A stretch of 64,000 nucleotides of DNA from contig CAWADH010000013.1 in NCBI GenBank assembly GCA_963780795.1, forward strand, positions 372,001 to 436,000, written 5' to 3'. How positions within the stretch are numbered: position 1 is the first letter of the stretch; each line of letters opens with the position of its first letter. The notes beneath the pieces were generated by a model. That model ran no database searches, had not been told where the DNA came from, and saw only the letters and a list, made by a program, of their open reading frames with translations. Of this stretch, positions 44,438 through 52,564 are shown one piece after another. The translations under genes and the position numbers were made by a program. This DNA comes from DATJGR01 sp963780795. GTDB taxonomy: Bacteria; Pseudomonadota; Gammaproteobacteria; Pseudomonadales; Azotimanducaceae.

Positions 44438-44515
44438 ATGGATCCTTTTTTCATGTGTTTGGTCGGAGCCGGGTTGCTGGCACTCGCCGCATTGATACAC
44501 GCACGAAAACGATGA
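44438..44515 (+). CDS. Single-span membrane miniprotein (25 aa), second copy
   Basis: From ATG 44438 a 25-codon frame encodes MDPFFMCLVGAGLLALAALI followed by a basic tail (HARKR). It mirrors the 26-residue frame at 17098: initial MD, about 17 hydrophobic residues with G-x-GLLAL-x-AL, then Arg/Lys. The Shine-Dalgarno is weaker than in the first copy. It sits 78 bases after zntB in the same direction. A small membrane-protein regulator or subunit is possible; function unknown. Confidence 0.45.
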   Translation: MDPFFMCLVGAGLLALAALIHARKR

Positions 44516-44757
44516 CGCATCGAGAATCCCGAGGCTCCATCGAGAAACCATGGAAGATCGTCCACGAATGCTGATCGCGTGCAAAGCCGCTAACGCTTGT
44601 TACACCGCTCCACCACGAGTGAGATCTAAATGGGCCGATCAATTGAATCGAACTCTGGCAGCGTCCCGCCACCTGAGGCCGTAACCCTTTGCGATAACAT
44701 CGGCCTGTGCGAGCATCGCGACGGTCTCAAAATCCCTTCGACCTTGAGCAAGCGCTG

Positions 44758-44901
44758 ATGCAACCGAGGAACACATCGCAGGCACTTTCGCCTGACGATA
44801 TGCAGACGATTCTTTCGGTCATGCGTGCGCTGGCAGCACCGTTCGATCTTGCGACCATGCTGACGGCCGTCACTAACGCCGCTTTGCGTTCGATGTTGTG
44901 A
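44758..44901 (+). pseudogene. N-terminal fragment of a GAF-domain regulator
   Basis: Begins MQPRNTSQALSPDDMQTILS and continues VMRALAAPFDLATMLTAVTN, the helix that typically leads into a GAF domain of adenylate cyclases or sensor kinases. It stops at TGA soon after. In the next frame a few more GAF-like residues (SSERSTFMV) follow up to about 44930. The remainder of the protein is absent. A GTG at 44707 could extend the start. Remnant only. Confidence 0.45.
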
Positions 44902-44922
44902 CCTCGTCGGAGCGAAGCACAT

Positions 44923-45213
44923 TCATGGTGTGATCCATGAAAGCAGCTCGACGAACTCGGCCTTGTCGTCGATGTACGTGAAATCATCCGCGAAGTATTT
45001 TTCGCAGAACGCCTTGCTTCTGTCCTTTATTGCTTCGTTCCACACTTCCTCAATCTTCGAGATTGCCAGTTCATCCGCGCTCATGAGCTCCGTCGCGTAA
45101 GTGCCTGTGCCTGCTGCCGCGAGCAACACCAACGCTGAGACCAAGGCGTATCGAAGCGTCTCAACTCCCCATTCATTCAAAGGTTGTGCGCGGAGCGCAA
45201 CCAGACGAGACAC
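44923..45213 (-). pseudogene. DUF4440/SnoaL-like secreted protein, truncated
   Basis: Encodes a signal peptide (LRYALVSALVLLAAAGTG) and the first helix of a DUF4440-type domain (ISKIEEVWNEAIKDRSKAFC then EKYFADDFTYIDDKAEF), ending after about 60 mature residues where the family needs about 120. It stops at exactly the point where the convergent GAF fragment also ends, so a deletion probably removed both C-terminal ends. Confidence 0.5.
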
Positions 45214-45354
45214 GCAGCATGCGTTTTCTTGTCAACGCATGGCAATTTGGCGCGTCGGAACACGGGCTCCCCGTTGTCGCGGGGCCAGACGGCGGGAATG
45301 CAGACGATATCCGGCGACCATCCGCGGGTCTGTGGATCGCCCGCGAGTTTGGGT

Positions 45355-45570
45355 TCAATCCACCAGCGGGCGGATCCCTGACCGTGCGTCAGCAGTCGAC
45401 GCCCTGGAAACAGTGTCTCCCCCCATGTAGATCTTTCGAGCGAGTTCGAAGCGGAGCCAGATGATCGCGTCCGCGGCGTCTAACTCCTCGCGCTCGAATA
45501 GCCCCTGAATCGCTTGCTCGAGCTGATCGTTGGTCCATGGGTCACCTAGTTTGTGAGTATGTCCACCCAT
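45355..45570 (-). CDS. Hypothetical protein (71 aa)
   Basis: From ATG 45570 a short frame reads MGGHTHKLGDPWTNDQLEQA, then IQGLFEREELDAADAIIWLR and FELARKIYMGGDT. It has coherent amphipathic helices and an AGGAG about 12 bases upstream. The open frame continues upstream into different-looking sequence, which I treat as a separate remnant. No family recognised. Confidence 0.45.
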   Translation of the reverse strand: MGGHTHKLGDPWTNDQLEQAIQGLFEREELDAADAIIWLRFELARKIYMGGDTVSRASTADARSGIRPLVD

Positions 45571-46026
45571 GACGGCGCCACTCCTGTGTTTTTGAGCCGA
45601 CCTGAATGGTACGGGCACCATAGTGCTAGGGAATTTCGACCTGATGACGAAATGTTGCGGGTCGATGAAGAAATGTGCGTGGCCATGAGCGGGGTGCTGA
45701 GGCCAGCCGAAAGTCGGGATTTCGCTTCCGGTGCAGGAGGCGGTGATATTTCTTCCCGCTCTTCGCGATACTTGCCATCCTTCCGCCGCCGGGAACATCA
45801 GCCCCGTGTCGGTCTGCAGTTGGTCTCGCCATGCCTGCAGGTTCCCACAACCCGACGCAGGAACGGGTACGCGTCGCACCTTGTTGATCCGGGCACCGTT
45901 TGTCTTGCGGGTGCGCGCCGTGATCACACCATCCGCATAGTCTTCCCACGTCGGGTTGAACACGCCGGGGCTTAATGACAAACGTCTGTTGTGGCTGGCG
46001 TAGTAAGGCAGGAGGTAAGCCAACAT
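45571..46026 (-). pseudogene. Possible integrase-like remnant
   Basis: The frame contains FNPTWEDYADGVITARTRKT, then KVRRVPVPAS, LQAWRDQL and DTGLMFPAAEG, a spacing that resembles the central part of tyrosine recombinases (a basic KVRRVPVP segment then an F-P stretch). The catalytic HxxR and Tyr boxes cannot be found in any frame. It may be a dead recombinase fragment or an unrelated gene. It lies among other truncated genes. Confidence 0.3.
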
Positions 46027-46070
46027 CTGATCTGCATTTTGGATTTGCTGATTAACTAACTGAAAGAACT

Positions 46071-46098
46071 AAAAAAAGCCCGGCGTTTTGCGCCGGGC
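46071..46098 (-). terminator. Rho-independent terminator
   Basis: On the minus strand the stem GCCCGGCG/CGCCGGGC with a CAAAA loop is followed by seven T. It would end transcription of the broken permuted-papain gene upstream on that strand. Confidence 0.8.
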
Positions 46099-46160
46099 CA
46101 ATCTTTAGGAGTCACACATACCGGAGTGGTCGTCCTGGGGATAGTCGGCCACTCCTGTCG

Positions 46161-46750
46161 TCACCAGGGGTCGTTGGGGGAGACACGGTGACGACAGGCG
46201 AAGTAAAGCGGAATTTCAGTGACGCGCCAGTGAACTGGTTCCAGTTTCGCCAGCTCGGCCGTAGAAAGAAACAGGAATCGGGCGAGATCGAGAATCTGGC
46301 GCACGTCGTACGGCGTGCCGACGCGACGGAGCGCAAATGCGAGTACCTGTCGGGCATCGTGCCGGTTCAGCCCCTTCGGCCTGCAGATGCGCAGATGCTC
46401 TTCGCGATACACGGAAATCGGCAGGATCACCGTGCCCAAACCCAACTCCCTCTCGATTGCGAGCTGTTCGTCGCTCGTCGGGTCCACGTGTTCGGCGGTC
46501 CAGTCACGCAGCGCGGAACCTTCGATGTCGCGCGCGCGTCCGAGATAGAGCGCGGCGTGCGATCAAGGCTTTGTGTCACCAGCTTGATGACGTCGCTGGC
46601 CCGGCTGCGAACTTCCACGAGAATGACGTCGCATCGACGCAACGCGTCTGTGATGCGTTCGAAGTCCGACAACGGAAAATCACGCGGCGCGCGGCGCCGG
46701 CTGAGCCAGCGCAGGAGCGGGGCGGCCGACAGCCACCGTCGCAGATTCAT
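46161..46750 (-). pseudogene. YiiX/YebB-like permuted papain (NlpC/P60-related) hydrolase, broken
   Basis: From ATG 46750 the protein begins MNLRRWLSAAPLLRWLSRRR and reads CDVILVEVRSRASDVIKLVT. A one-base shift near 46560 then moves HAALYLGRARDIEGSALRD (with the His of the permuted papain site) into the next frame, which continues LAIERELGLGTVILPISVYR and YDVRQILDLARFLF. After that the family C-terminus, including the second catalytic region, is replaced by unrelated sequence ending at 46161. The gene is thus both frameshifted and truncated, on the edge of the scar region. Confidence 0.65.
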
Positions 46751-46845
46751 CGCGCACCCGGAAAGGACCGATACTGTAGTATTGACGCTTCCGCGACGGC
46801 TCGACGGCGAGTCCGCGCATTTGTCACCGAGGCAAAGCACCGATC

Positions 46846-47811
46846 ATGATCGTTGACGCACAAGGCAGACGCTTCCGCAATCTGCGGGTGAGTCTCACCG
46901 CGGCGTGCAACTATGCCTGTGAGTACTGCGTGCCCAACGGCAAGCGTCTCGTCGCAGCCGAAGACGAGCTGTCGGCCGCACAGATGATCCGGGCGGTCGA
47001 GCTGCTCGTCGCCGCTGCGGGCATCGAGAAGCTGCGCATCACAGGCGGCGAGCCGCTCGTGTCGCCGAAGTTCGACCAGTTTCTGCCGGCGGTCATGCGC
47101 CAGCCGCTGCGCGACGTGTCGATCACCACGAACGGACAGTTGCTCGAGAGAAAGTCGCAGGTGATTCTCGATTCCGGCATCCGGCGTCTCAACGTCAGCC
47201 TCGACACGCTGAATCCGCTCGCGTTCTCGAAGATCGCGCGCGGCGGGGATCTCGCCACTGTTCTGCGCGGCGTCGAGACCATGCTTGCAGCCGGCGTGAA
47301 GCTGAAGATCAACATGGTTCCGATGCGCCACGCGAACCTCGACCAGGTACTTCCGCTGCTCGAATTCTGCCTGGAGCGGGGTATCGAGCTTCGCTTCATC
47401 GAACTGATGAACATGGGCCATCTGAAGCGCAGCCCCGAGTACACGCGGCAATTCGTCGGGCAGGGCGAACTGCTGGAGATGATCGGAACGCGACATACCT
47501 TCGCTCGCACCGACGCGGCATACGATTCGACGTCGGTCCGTTACGAGATTCCGGGCAGCGGCGTGTTCGGCATCATTGCGAACGAATCCGAACCGTTCTG
47601 CAGCGCCTGCACGCGGTTGCGCCTTTCGTCGAACGGGTTCCTGTACGGCTGCCTGTCGAGTACGCATCGCCACTACATCGGCGACCTTCTGGATTGGCCT
47701 GAACACCTCGCCCTCGCACGGTTGCAGGGGTTGCTCGTGAAAGCTCTAGCAGACAAACAGCCTGTGTCGTTCCGCGGCGAGGTCACCGTCATGAAGTTCA
47801 TCGGCGGCTGA
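46846..47811 (+). CDS. moaA: Radical SAM GTP 3',8-cyclase MoaA-like
   Basis: A 321-residue radical SAM enzyme for the first step of molybdenum cofactor synthesis. The N-terminal cluster motif is CNYACEYC and the glycine-rich SAM segment is RITGGEPLVSP. The C-terminal cluster is C-x2-C-x13-C in FCSACTRLRLSSNGFLYGCL, and the protein ends with the conserved GG tail (MKFIGG). Other moa genes are not nearby. It could supply cofactor for molybdenum enzymes such as the broken hydroxylase at the start of the window. Confidence 0.92.
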   Translation: MIVDAQGRRFRNLRVSLTAACNYACEYCVPNGKRLVAAEDELSAAQMIRAVELLVAAAGIEKLRITGGEPLVSPKFDQFLPAVMRQPLRDVSITTNGQLLERKSQVILDSGIRRLNVSLDTLNPLAFSKIARGGDLATVLRGVETMLAAGVKLKINMVPMRHANLDQVLPLLEFCLERGIELRFIELMNMGHLKRSPEYTRQFVGQGELLEMIGTRHTFARTDAAYDSTSVRYEIPGSGVFGIIANESEPFCSACTRLRLSSNGFLYGCLSSTHRHYIGDLLDWPEHLALARLQGLLVKALADKQPVSFRGEVTVMKFIGG

Positions 47812-47860
47812 GACGCAGTCTCCTTCTATACTTGCGCTGTATCTCCGCGGCGCAACGCAC

Positions 47861-48382
47861 ATGCATCGAATCCTTCTCCTGGCGGCCCTCGGGAATCTGG
47901 CGGTCGGTTGCACCATCGAACGAATTCAGCAGGATTCGGAACAGGCGCTCGGCGTGACGCGGATGACCGATCTGCGGTCGATCGAGCGCAGTTCGCGCTG
48001 GCGCGTAGACGACCCGGGTTACCTGACCATCGTTGCCGAATACGACCCCGCGGATCAGGCTCAGGTCGCGCTGCTGAATGCCGCATTTGCCGGCGTGAAC
48101 CGCGCGTACCCGCAGACGGTGCTCGATCCGACTCCGGTGGGTCTCAACGGGCCTGTCGGCGTCGGCGAACAACCGGTCGAGGTGCTGATGCACATCGACA
48201 TTCCTGCCGCCGCGTCCGGAACCACCCGATTCCCGATCGCGCTCGTCGACGTGCGAACCGGCGGCGTCATCGACCGCGCGATATTGTCGCTGCAGCCGAG
48301 CTGGTGGGGTTCGGCCAACGACCCTGCACAGGTGGCGCAACTGTTCTACGACTACGCCGCGCAACTGCGACCGAGCCGATAG
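47861..48382 (+). CDS. Outer-membrane-type lipoprotein, unknown function
   Basis: A 173-residue protein whose first 17 residues form a lipoprotein signal (MHRILLLAALGNLAVGC, lipobox LAVGC). The mature part has VDDPGYLTIVAEYDPADQ and a repeat-free C-terminal half ending QLFYDYAAQLRPS. No named family recognised. It lies 17 bases before the DUF1285 gene and 49 after moaA. Confidence 0.75.
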   Translation: MHRILLLAALGNLAVGCTIERIQQDSEQALGVTRMTDLRSIERSSRWRVDDPGYLTIVAEYDPADQAQVALLNAAFAGVNRAYPQTVLDPTPVGLNGPVGVGEQPVEVLMHIDIPAAASGTTRFPIALVDVRTGGVIDRAILSLQPSWWGSANDPAQVAQLFYDYAAQLRPSR

Positions 48383-48399
48383 CGCGTGGTCGCACCGCC

Positions 48400-48939
48400 G
48401 TGACGGATCCAGACTCGCTGTTCGCGCAACTCGCTGCCGATCGTGAACGAAAGCGGCCGCCGGTTTCCAAGTGGCATCCCGAGCGCGTGGGGAACAGCGC
48501 AATGCGGATCGATTCGGAAGGACGCTGGTACTACCAGGGTTCAGAAATCCGTCGCCTGGAAATGGTGAAGCTCTTCTCCACCATCCTGCGTCGAGACGGC
48601 GATGAGCACTTCCTCGTCACACCGGCGGAAAAACTGTCCATCGAAATCGACGACGCGCCATTCGTGGCAGTGGAGATGGAAACGAGCGGGCAGGGAGCGG
48701 CCGCTCGAATCGCATTCCGAACGAACGTCGATGACTTCGTCGAAGCCGATGCCGATCACCGAATCCTTCTAAGAGGGAAGGGCGTTCGGACGCGCCCTTA
48801 CGTGATCGTCAGAGACCGGCTCGAGTCGTTGATTGCCCGCCCCGTTTACTATCGCCTCGCGGAATTGACCGTGCCGGGACCTACGGGCAGGGCCGGCGTC
48901 TGGAGCAACGGCGTCTTCTTCGAACTCGAGGCCGACTGA
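48400..48939 (+). CDS. DUF1285 protein
   Basis: A 179-residue soluble protein starting at GTG 48400. It carries the DUF1285 blocks: PVSKWHPERVGNSAMRIDSE, GRWYYQGSEIRRLEMVKLFS, ILRRDGDEHFLVTPAEKLSI and VYYRLAEL near the end. The family's function is unknown. Its stop directly abuts the stop of the convergent ETF-QO gene with no spacer. Confidence 0.88.
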   Translation: MTDPDSLFAQLAADRERKRPPVSKWHPERVGNSAMRIDSEGRWYYQGSEIRRLEMVKLFSTILRRDGDEHFLVTPAEKLSIEIDDAPFVAVEMETSGQGAAARIAFRTNVDDFVEADADHRILLRGKGVRTRPYVIVRDRLESLIARPVYYRLAELTVPGPTGRAGVWSNGVFFELEAD

Positions 48940-50595
48940 CTACATGTTCGGATAGTTCGGTCCGCCGGTTCCCTCCGGAACCACCCAGTTGATGTTCTGC
49001 GCGGGATCCTTGATGTCGCACGTCTTGCAGTGCACGCAGTTCTGCGCATTGATCTGAAAGCGCGGTTTACCGCCTTCCTCGACGACCTCGTAGACGCCTG
49101 CCGGACAGTAACGCTGCGCCGGTTCGTCGTACTCGGGAAGATTCTTCGCGATGGGTATCGTGGGATCTTTCAGAACCAGGTGGCAGGGCTGGTCCTCTTC
49201 GTGGTTCGTGTTCGACAGGAACACCGACGACAGCTTGTCGAAAGACAGCACGTTGTCCGGCTTCGGATAGTCGATCGGCTTGGCTTCCGATGCCTTCGCC
49301 AGCGTCGCGTAGTCGGGCGTCGGATCGGAAAGCGTGAACGGCGCACGACCACGCATGAACGTCTGGTCGAACCAGGTGAAAGCCGACCCGAACAGCGTGC
49401 CGAATTTGTGAATGGCCGGTGCCGCGTTGCGCGCCTCATGAAGCTCGTCGTACAACCACGAGTTCTTGAACATCTCTGGATACGAGTCGAGCACCGTGCT
49501 GCCTTGTGCATCCGATGCGAGCGCGCTGAACACCGCATCTGCTGCGAGCATTCCCGATTTCATCGCCGTGTGACTGCCTTTGATCTTCAGCATGTTCAGG
49601 AACCCTGCGTCGTCTCCAACCAGCAGACCACCGGGTACGACAAGTTTCGGAAGCGCGGGAAGGCCGCCTTTGATGATCGCGCGCGCGCCATAGGAGACGC
49701 GTTTGCCTCCGGTGAGATATTTGGCGATCACGGGGTGGTGCTTGAATCGCTGGAACTCGTCGAACGGGCTCAGGTGCGGATTCCTGTAGCCGAGGTCGAC
49801 GATGAGTCCAACGACCGCTTGCCCGTTCTCGAGGTGGTACAGGAATCCTCCGGAGAACCCGCCGGGCAGGTGATTGCACGGCCAGCCCATCGCGTGGATC
49901 ACTTTGCCGGGTACGTGTTTCTCTGGATCGAGATCCCACAGTTCCTTGAGTCCGATTGCGTAGTGCTGCGTGGCGGACTCGTCGGCGAGCTGGAACTTCC
50001 TGATGAGCTGCTTGCCGAGGTTGCCGCGACAGCCCTCAGCAAAAATCGTGTACTTGCCGATCAGTTCATAACCCGGCTGATACGTGGGCTTGTGCGAGCC
50101 GTCGGCGGCGACGCCCATGTCGCCGGTGGCAACGCCGCGCACGCTGCCGTCGTCGTTATAGAGAATTTCCGATCCGGCGAATCCAGGGAACAGGTTAACC
50201 CCAAGGGCTTCGGCCTGCTCGCCCAGCCAGCGGCAGAGATTGCCAAGACTCAATGCATAGTTGCCGTGGTTGTGCGTGGCGTTGGGAACGAGCCAGCTCG
50301 GCACCTTGATGCCGTTCGTATCGTTCACCAGATAGTAGACGTCGTCCTCGGTAACGGGCGTGTTGAGGGGCGCGCCGCGCTCGCGCCAGTCGGGAAACAG
50401 TTCGGTCAGCGCACGTGGCTCGAGAACCGCGCCGGAGAGTATGTGCGCGCCGATCTCGGAACCTTTTTCGATGACGCATACGCTGATCTCGTGCCCGGCC
50501 TTCTGAGAGCGCTGCATCAGGCGACACGCCGCGGCCAGTCCAGCCGGACCGCCGCCGACGATCACCACATCGAATTCCATGGATTCGCGTGCCAA
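48940..50595 (-). CDS. Electron transfer flavoprotein-ubiquinone oxidoreductase
   Basis: A 551-residue membrane-associated flavoprotein that passes electrons from ETF to ubiquinone. Residues 8-25 hold the FAD motif VVIVGGGPAGLAAACRL; the C-terminal 4Fe-4S site is CPAGVYEV ... NAQNCVHCKTCDIKDPAQNI. Start is TTG 50595 with AGGAG seven bases upstream; the ATG five codons later lacks such a site. It is divergent from etfB-etfA, its electron donors. Confidence 0.94.
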   Translation of the reverse strand: MARESMEFDVVIVGGGPAGLAAACRLMQRSQKAGHEISVCVIEKGSEIGAHILSGAVLEPRALTELFPDWRERGAPLNTPVTEDDVYYLVNDTNGIKVPSWLVPNATHNHGNYALSLGNLCRWLGEQAEALGVNLFPGFAGSEILYNDDGSVRGVATGDMGVAADGSHKPTYQPGYELIGKYTIFAEGCRGNLGKQLIRKFQLADESATQHYAIGLKELWDLDPEKHVPGKVIHAMGWPCNHLPGGFSGGFLYHLENGQAVVGLIVDLGYRNPHLSPFDEFQRFKHHPVIAKYLTGGKRVSYGARAIIKGGLPALPKLVVPGGLLVGDDAGFLNMLKIKGSHTAMKSGMLAADAVFSALASDAQGSTVLDSYPEMFKNSWLYDELHEARNAAPAIHKFGTLFGSAFTWFDQTFMRGRAPFTLSDPTPDYATLAKASEAKPIDYPKPDNVLSFDKLSSVFLSNTNHEEDQPCHLVLKDPTIPIAKNLPEYDEPAQRYCPAGVYEVVEEGGKPRFQINAQNCVHCKTCDIKDPAQNINWVVPEGTGGPNYPNM

Positions 50596-50641
50596 AAGGA
50601 CTCTCCTGTTCTGTATTGGATAGCGGGCGCGGAGGGCCGGG

Positions 50642-50647
50642 ATTATA
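50642..50647 (-). promoter_or_regulatory. -10 element for ETF-QO
   Basis: A perfect TATAAT on the minus strand, 47 bases before the ETF-QO TTG. No good -35 hexamer lies 16-18 bases upstream; a GTTCGAAC palindrome overlaps that place. Confidence 0.4.
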
Positions 50648-50718
50648 GAGAACGGCCTGTTCGAACTCTATTGAGGCGGGACGTCGGCAATCACCCACTC
50701 GTAGAGGCTGCGCTTGCC

Positions 50719-50747
50719 TTGACCTCGCCGACGGGGGCAGGGAGAAT
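50719..50747 (+). promoter_or_regulatory. Candidate promoter for etfBA
   Basis: TTGACC (50719-50724), 17 bases, then GAGAAT (50742-50747) matches a sigma-70 promoter at five of six and four of six positions, about 78 bases before the etfB ATG. Confidence 0.4.
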
Positions 50748-50824
50748 ACCGCGCCCTCGGACCCGGTCCGATTCCGCCCAAAGTCAATCGTCCTGCAAAC
50801 AATCCGCTACGAGTCGAGGATCAG

Positions 50825-51577
50825 ATGAAGGTACTGGTTCCAGTTAAACGCGTCGTCGACGCGAATGTGAAAGTGCGCGTCAAACCGGACAAGACCGGCA
50901 TCGATCTCGCCAACGTCAAAATGGCGGTCAATCCGTTCTGCGAAATCGCAATCGAAGAGGCCGTTCGTTTGAAGGAAGCCGGCGTCGCGACGGAAATCAT
51001 CGCGGTTTCGGTCGGCGCGGCGAACTGCCAGGAACAACTGCGTACGTGTCTCGCACTCGGCGCCGACCGCGCGATTCTGGTGCAAACCGACGTGGAAGTT
51101 CAGCCGCTCGGAATCGCAAAGATCATCAAGGCGATCTACGACAAAGAGCGTCCGCAGATCGTGCTGTTCGGCAAGCAGAGCATCGATGGCGACAACAGTC
51201 AGACCGGACAGATGTTCGCAGCACTCGCCGGGCTCGGTCAGGGTACGTTCGCGTCGAAGGTGAGCGTTGCCGACGGCAAGATGTCGGTCACGCGCGAAAT
51301 CGACGGCGGGCTGCAGACGGTTTCGATGAGTCTGCCTGCGGTCGTGACGACCGACCTGCGTCTCAACGAACCGCGTTACGCGTCGTTGCCGAACATCATG
51401 AAGGCGAAGAAAAAGCCGATGGAAGTCGTAACGCCTGCGGACCTCGGTGTCGACGTTGCGCCGACGTTTGCAGTGCTGTCGGTCGAACCGCCGCCGCCGC
51501 GCAAGGCTGGTATCAAAGTGAAGACGGTCGAGGAACTCGTGGATAAATTGCGGAACGAAGCGAAGGTGATTTCATGA
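50825..51577 (+). CDS. etfB: Electron transfer flavoprotein beta subunit
   Basis: A 250-residue ETF beta subunit binding AMP and carrying electrons from acyl-CoA dehydrogenases. It begins MKVLVPVKRVVDANVKVRVK and has the recognition stretch AVNPFCEIAIEEAVRLKEAG and LFGKQSIDGDNSQTGQMFAA. The C-terminal arm (PPPRKAGIKVKTVEELVDKL) is typical. Its stop overlaps the etfA ATG by four bases. Confidence 0.96.
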   Translation: MKVLVPVKRVVDANVKVRVKPDKTGIDLANVKMAVNPFCEIAIEEAVRLKEAGVATEIIAVSVGAANCQEQLRTCLALGADRAILVQTDVEVQPLGIAKIIKAIYDKERPQIVLFGKQSIDGDNSQTGQMFAALAGLGQGTFASKVSVADGKMSVTREIDGGLQTVSMSLPAVVTTDLRLNEPRYASLPNIMKAKKKPMEVVTPADLGVDVAPTFAVLSVEPPPPRKAGIKVKTVEELVDKLRNEAKVIS

Positions 51578-52503
51578 GCATTCTCGTCGTTGCGGAACAC
51601 GACAACACCGCGCTCAAACCCGTCACCCTGAACGTGATTGCTGCCGCAAAGAACCTCGGCGGCGACCTCGATGTGCTCGTTGCCGGCGCCGGATGTAAAT
51701 CCGTTGCCGAGCAGGCAGCCGCCATCGGTGGGGTAAAGAAAGTACTGCTCGCCGACAACGCGGCTTACGGACATCAGCTCGCGGAGAACGTTGCGCTGCT
51801 CGTCGCCGAAATCGGCAAGAACTATTCGCACGTGCTGACGGGCCATACGACCGCCGGCAAGAATTTCCTGCCGCGCGTTGCTGCCCTGCTCAACGTCGCA
51901 CAGATTTCCGACATCATCGCGGTCGAAGGCCAGGACACGTTCAAGCGTCCGATCTATGCCGGCAACGGTATAGCGACCATCAAATCGAACGATGCGATCA
52001 AAGTGCTCTCGGTGCGCGGCACCGCATTTGATCCAGCCGCTGCGACCGGCGGATCGGCGGCGATCGAAAACGTTGCGAGCGTCCACGATGCGGGACTGTC
52101 GAGTTTCGTCAGCGAGCAGATCGTGAAGAGCGAACGCCCCGAACTGACGGCCGCGAAAGTGGTCATCTCCGGCGGGCGCGGCATGCAGAACGGCGAGAAC
52201 TTCAAACTGCTCGATGGCATTGCCGACAAACTCGGCGCCGCAGTGGGCGCGTCGCGCGCCGCGGTCGATGCCGGATTCGTTCCGAACGACATGCAGGTCG
52301 GGCAGACCGGCAAGATCGTCGCGCCTGATCTGTACATCGCGGTCGGCATCTCCGGCGCGATCCAGCACCTGGCCGGTATGAAGGACAGCAAGGTGATCGT
52401 CGCGATCAACAAGGATGAGGACGCACCGATCTTCCAGGTTGCCGACTACGGACTGGTAGCCGACCTGTTCCAGGCGCTGCCGGAGTTCGAGCGACTGCTC
52501 TGA
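51574..52503 (+). CDS. etfA: Electron transfer flavoprotein alpha subunit
   Basis: A 309-residue ETF alpha subunit. The FAD-binding C-terminal domain is clear: VISGGRGMQNGENF, GASRAAVDAGFVPNDMQVGQ, TGKIVAPDLYIAVGISGAIQ and VAINKDEDAPIFQVADYGLV. With EtfB and the divergent ETF-QO it forms the route from fatty acid and amino acid oxidation to ubiquinone. Confidence 0.96.
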   Translation: MSILVVAEHDNTALKPVTLNVIAAAKNLGGDLDVLVAGAGCKSVAEQAAAIGGVKKVLLADNAAYGHQLAENVALLVAEIGKNYSHVLTGHTTAGKNFLPRVAALLNVAQISDIIAVEGQDTFKRPIYAGNGIATIKSNDAIKVLSVRGTAFDPAAATGGSAAIENVASVHDAGLSSFVSEQIVKSERPELTAAKVVISGGRGMQNGENFKLLDGIADKLGAAVGASRAAVDAGFVPNDMQVGQTGKIVAPDLYIAVGISGAIQHLAGMKDSKVIVAINKDEDAPIFQVADYGLVADLFQALPEFERLL

Positions 52504-52518
52504 CCAGAACGTTGTTTC

Positions 52519-52546
52519 AAAAAAAGCCCGGCGCGCCGGGCTTTTT
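52519..52546. terminator. Bidirectional terminator between etfA and pyrB
   Basis: GCCCGGCG and CGCCGGGC form a perfect 16-base palindromic stem flanked by A-run and T-run, so it can stop transcription from both convergent genes. Confidence 0.88.
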
Positions 52547-52564
52547 CTTTTGTGCGAGAGACGA

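Noticed and set aside
49030..50847. A 605-codon plus-strand frame opposite ETF-QO
   Set aside because: Antisense shadow; the minus-strand product is a complete ETF-QO with all cofactor motifs.
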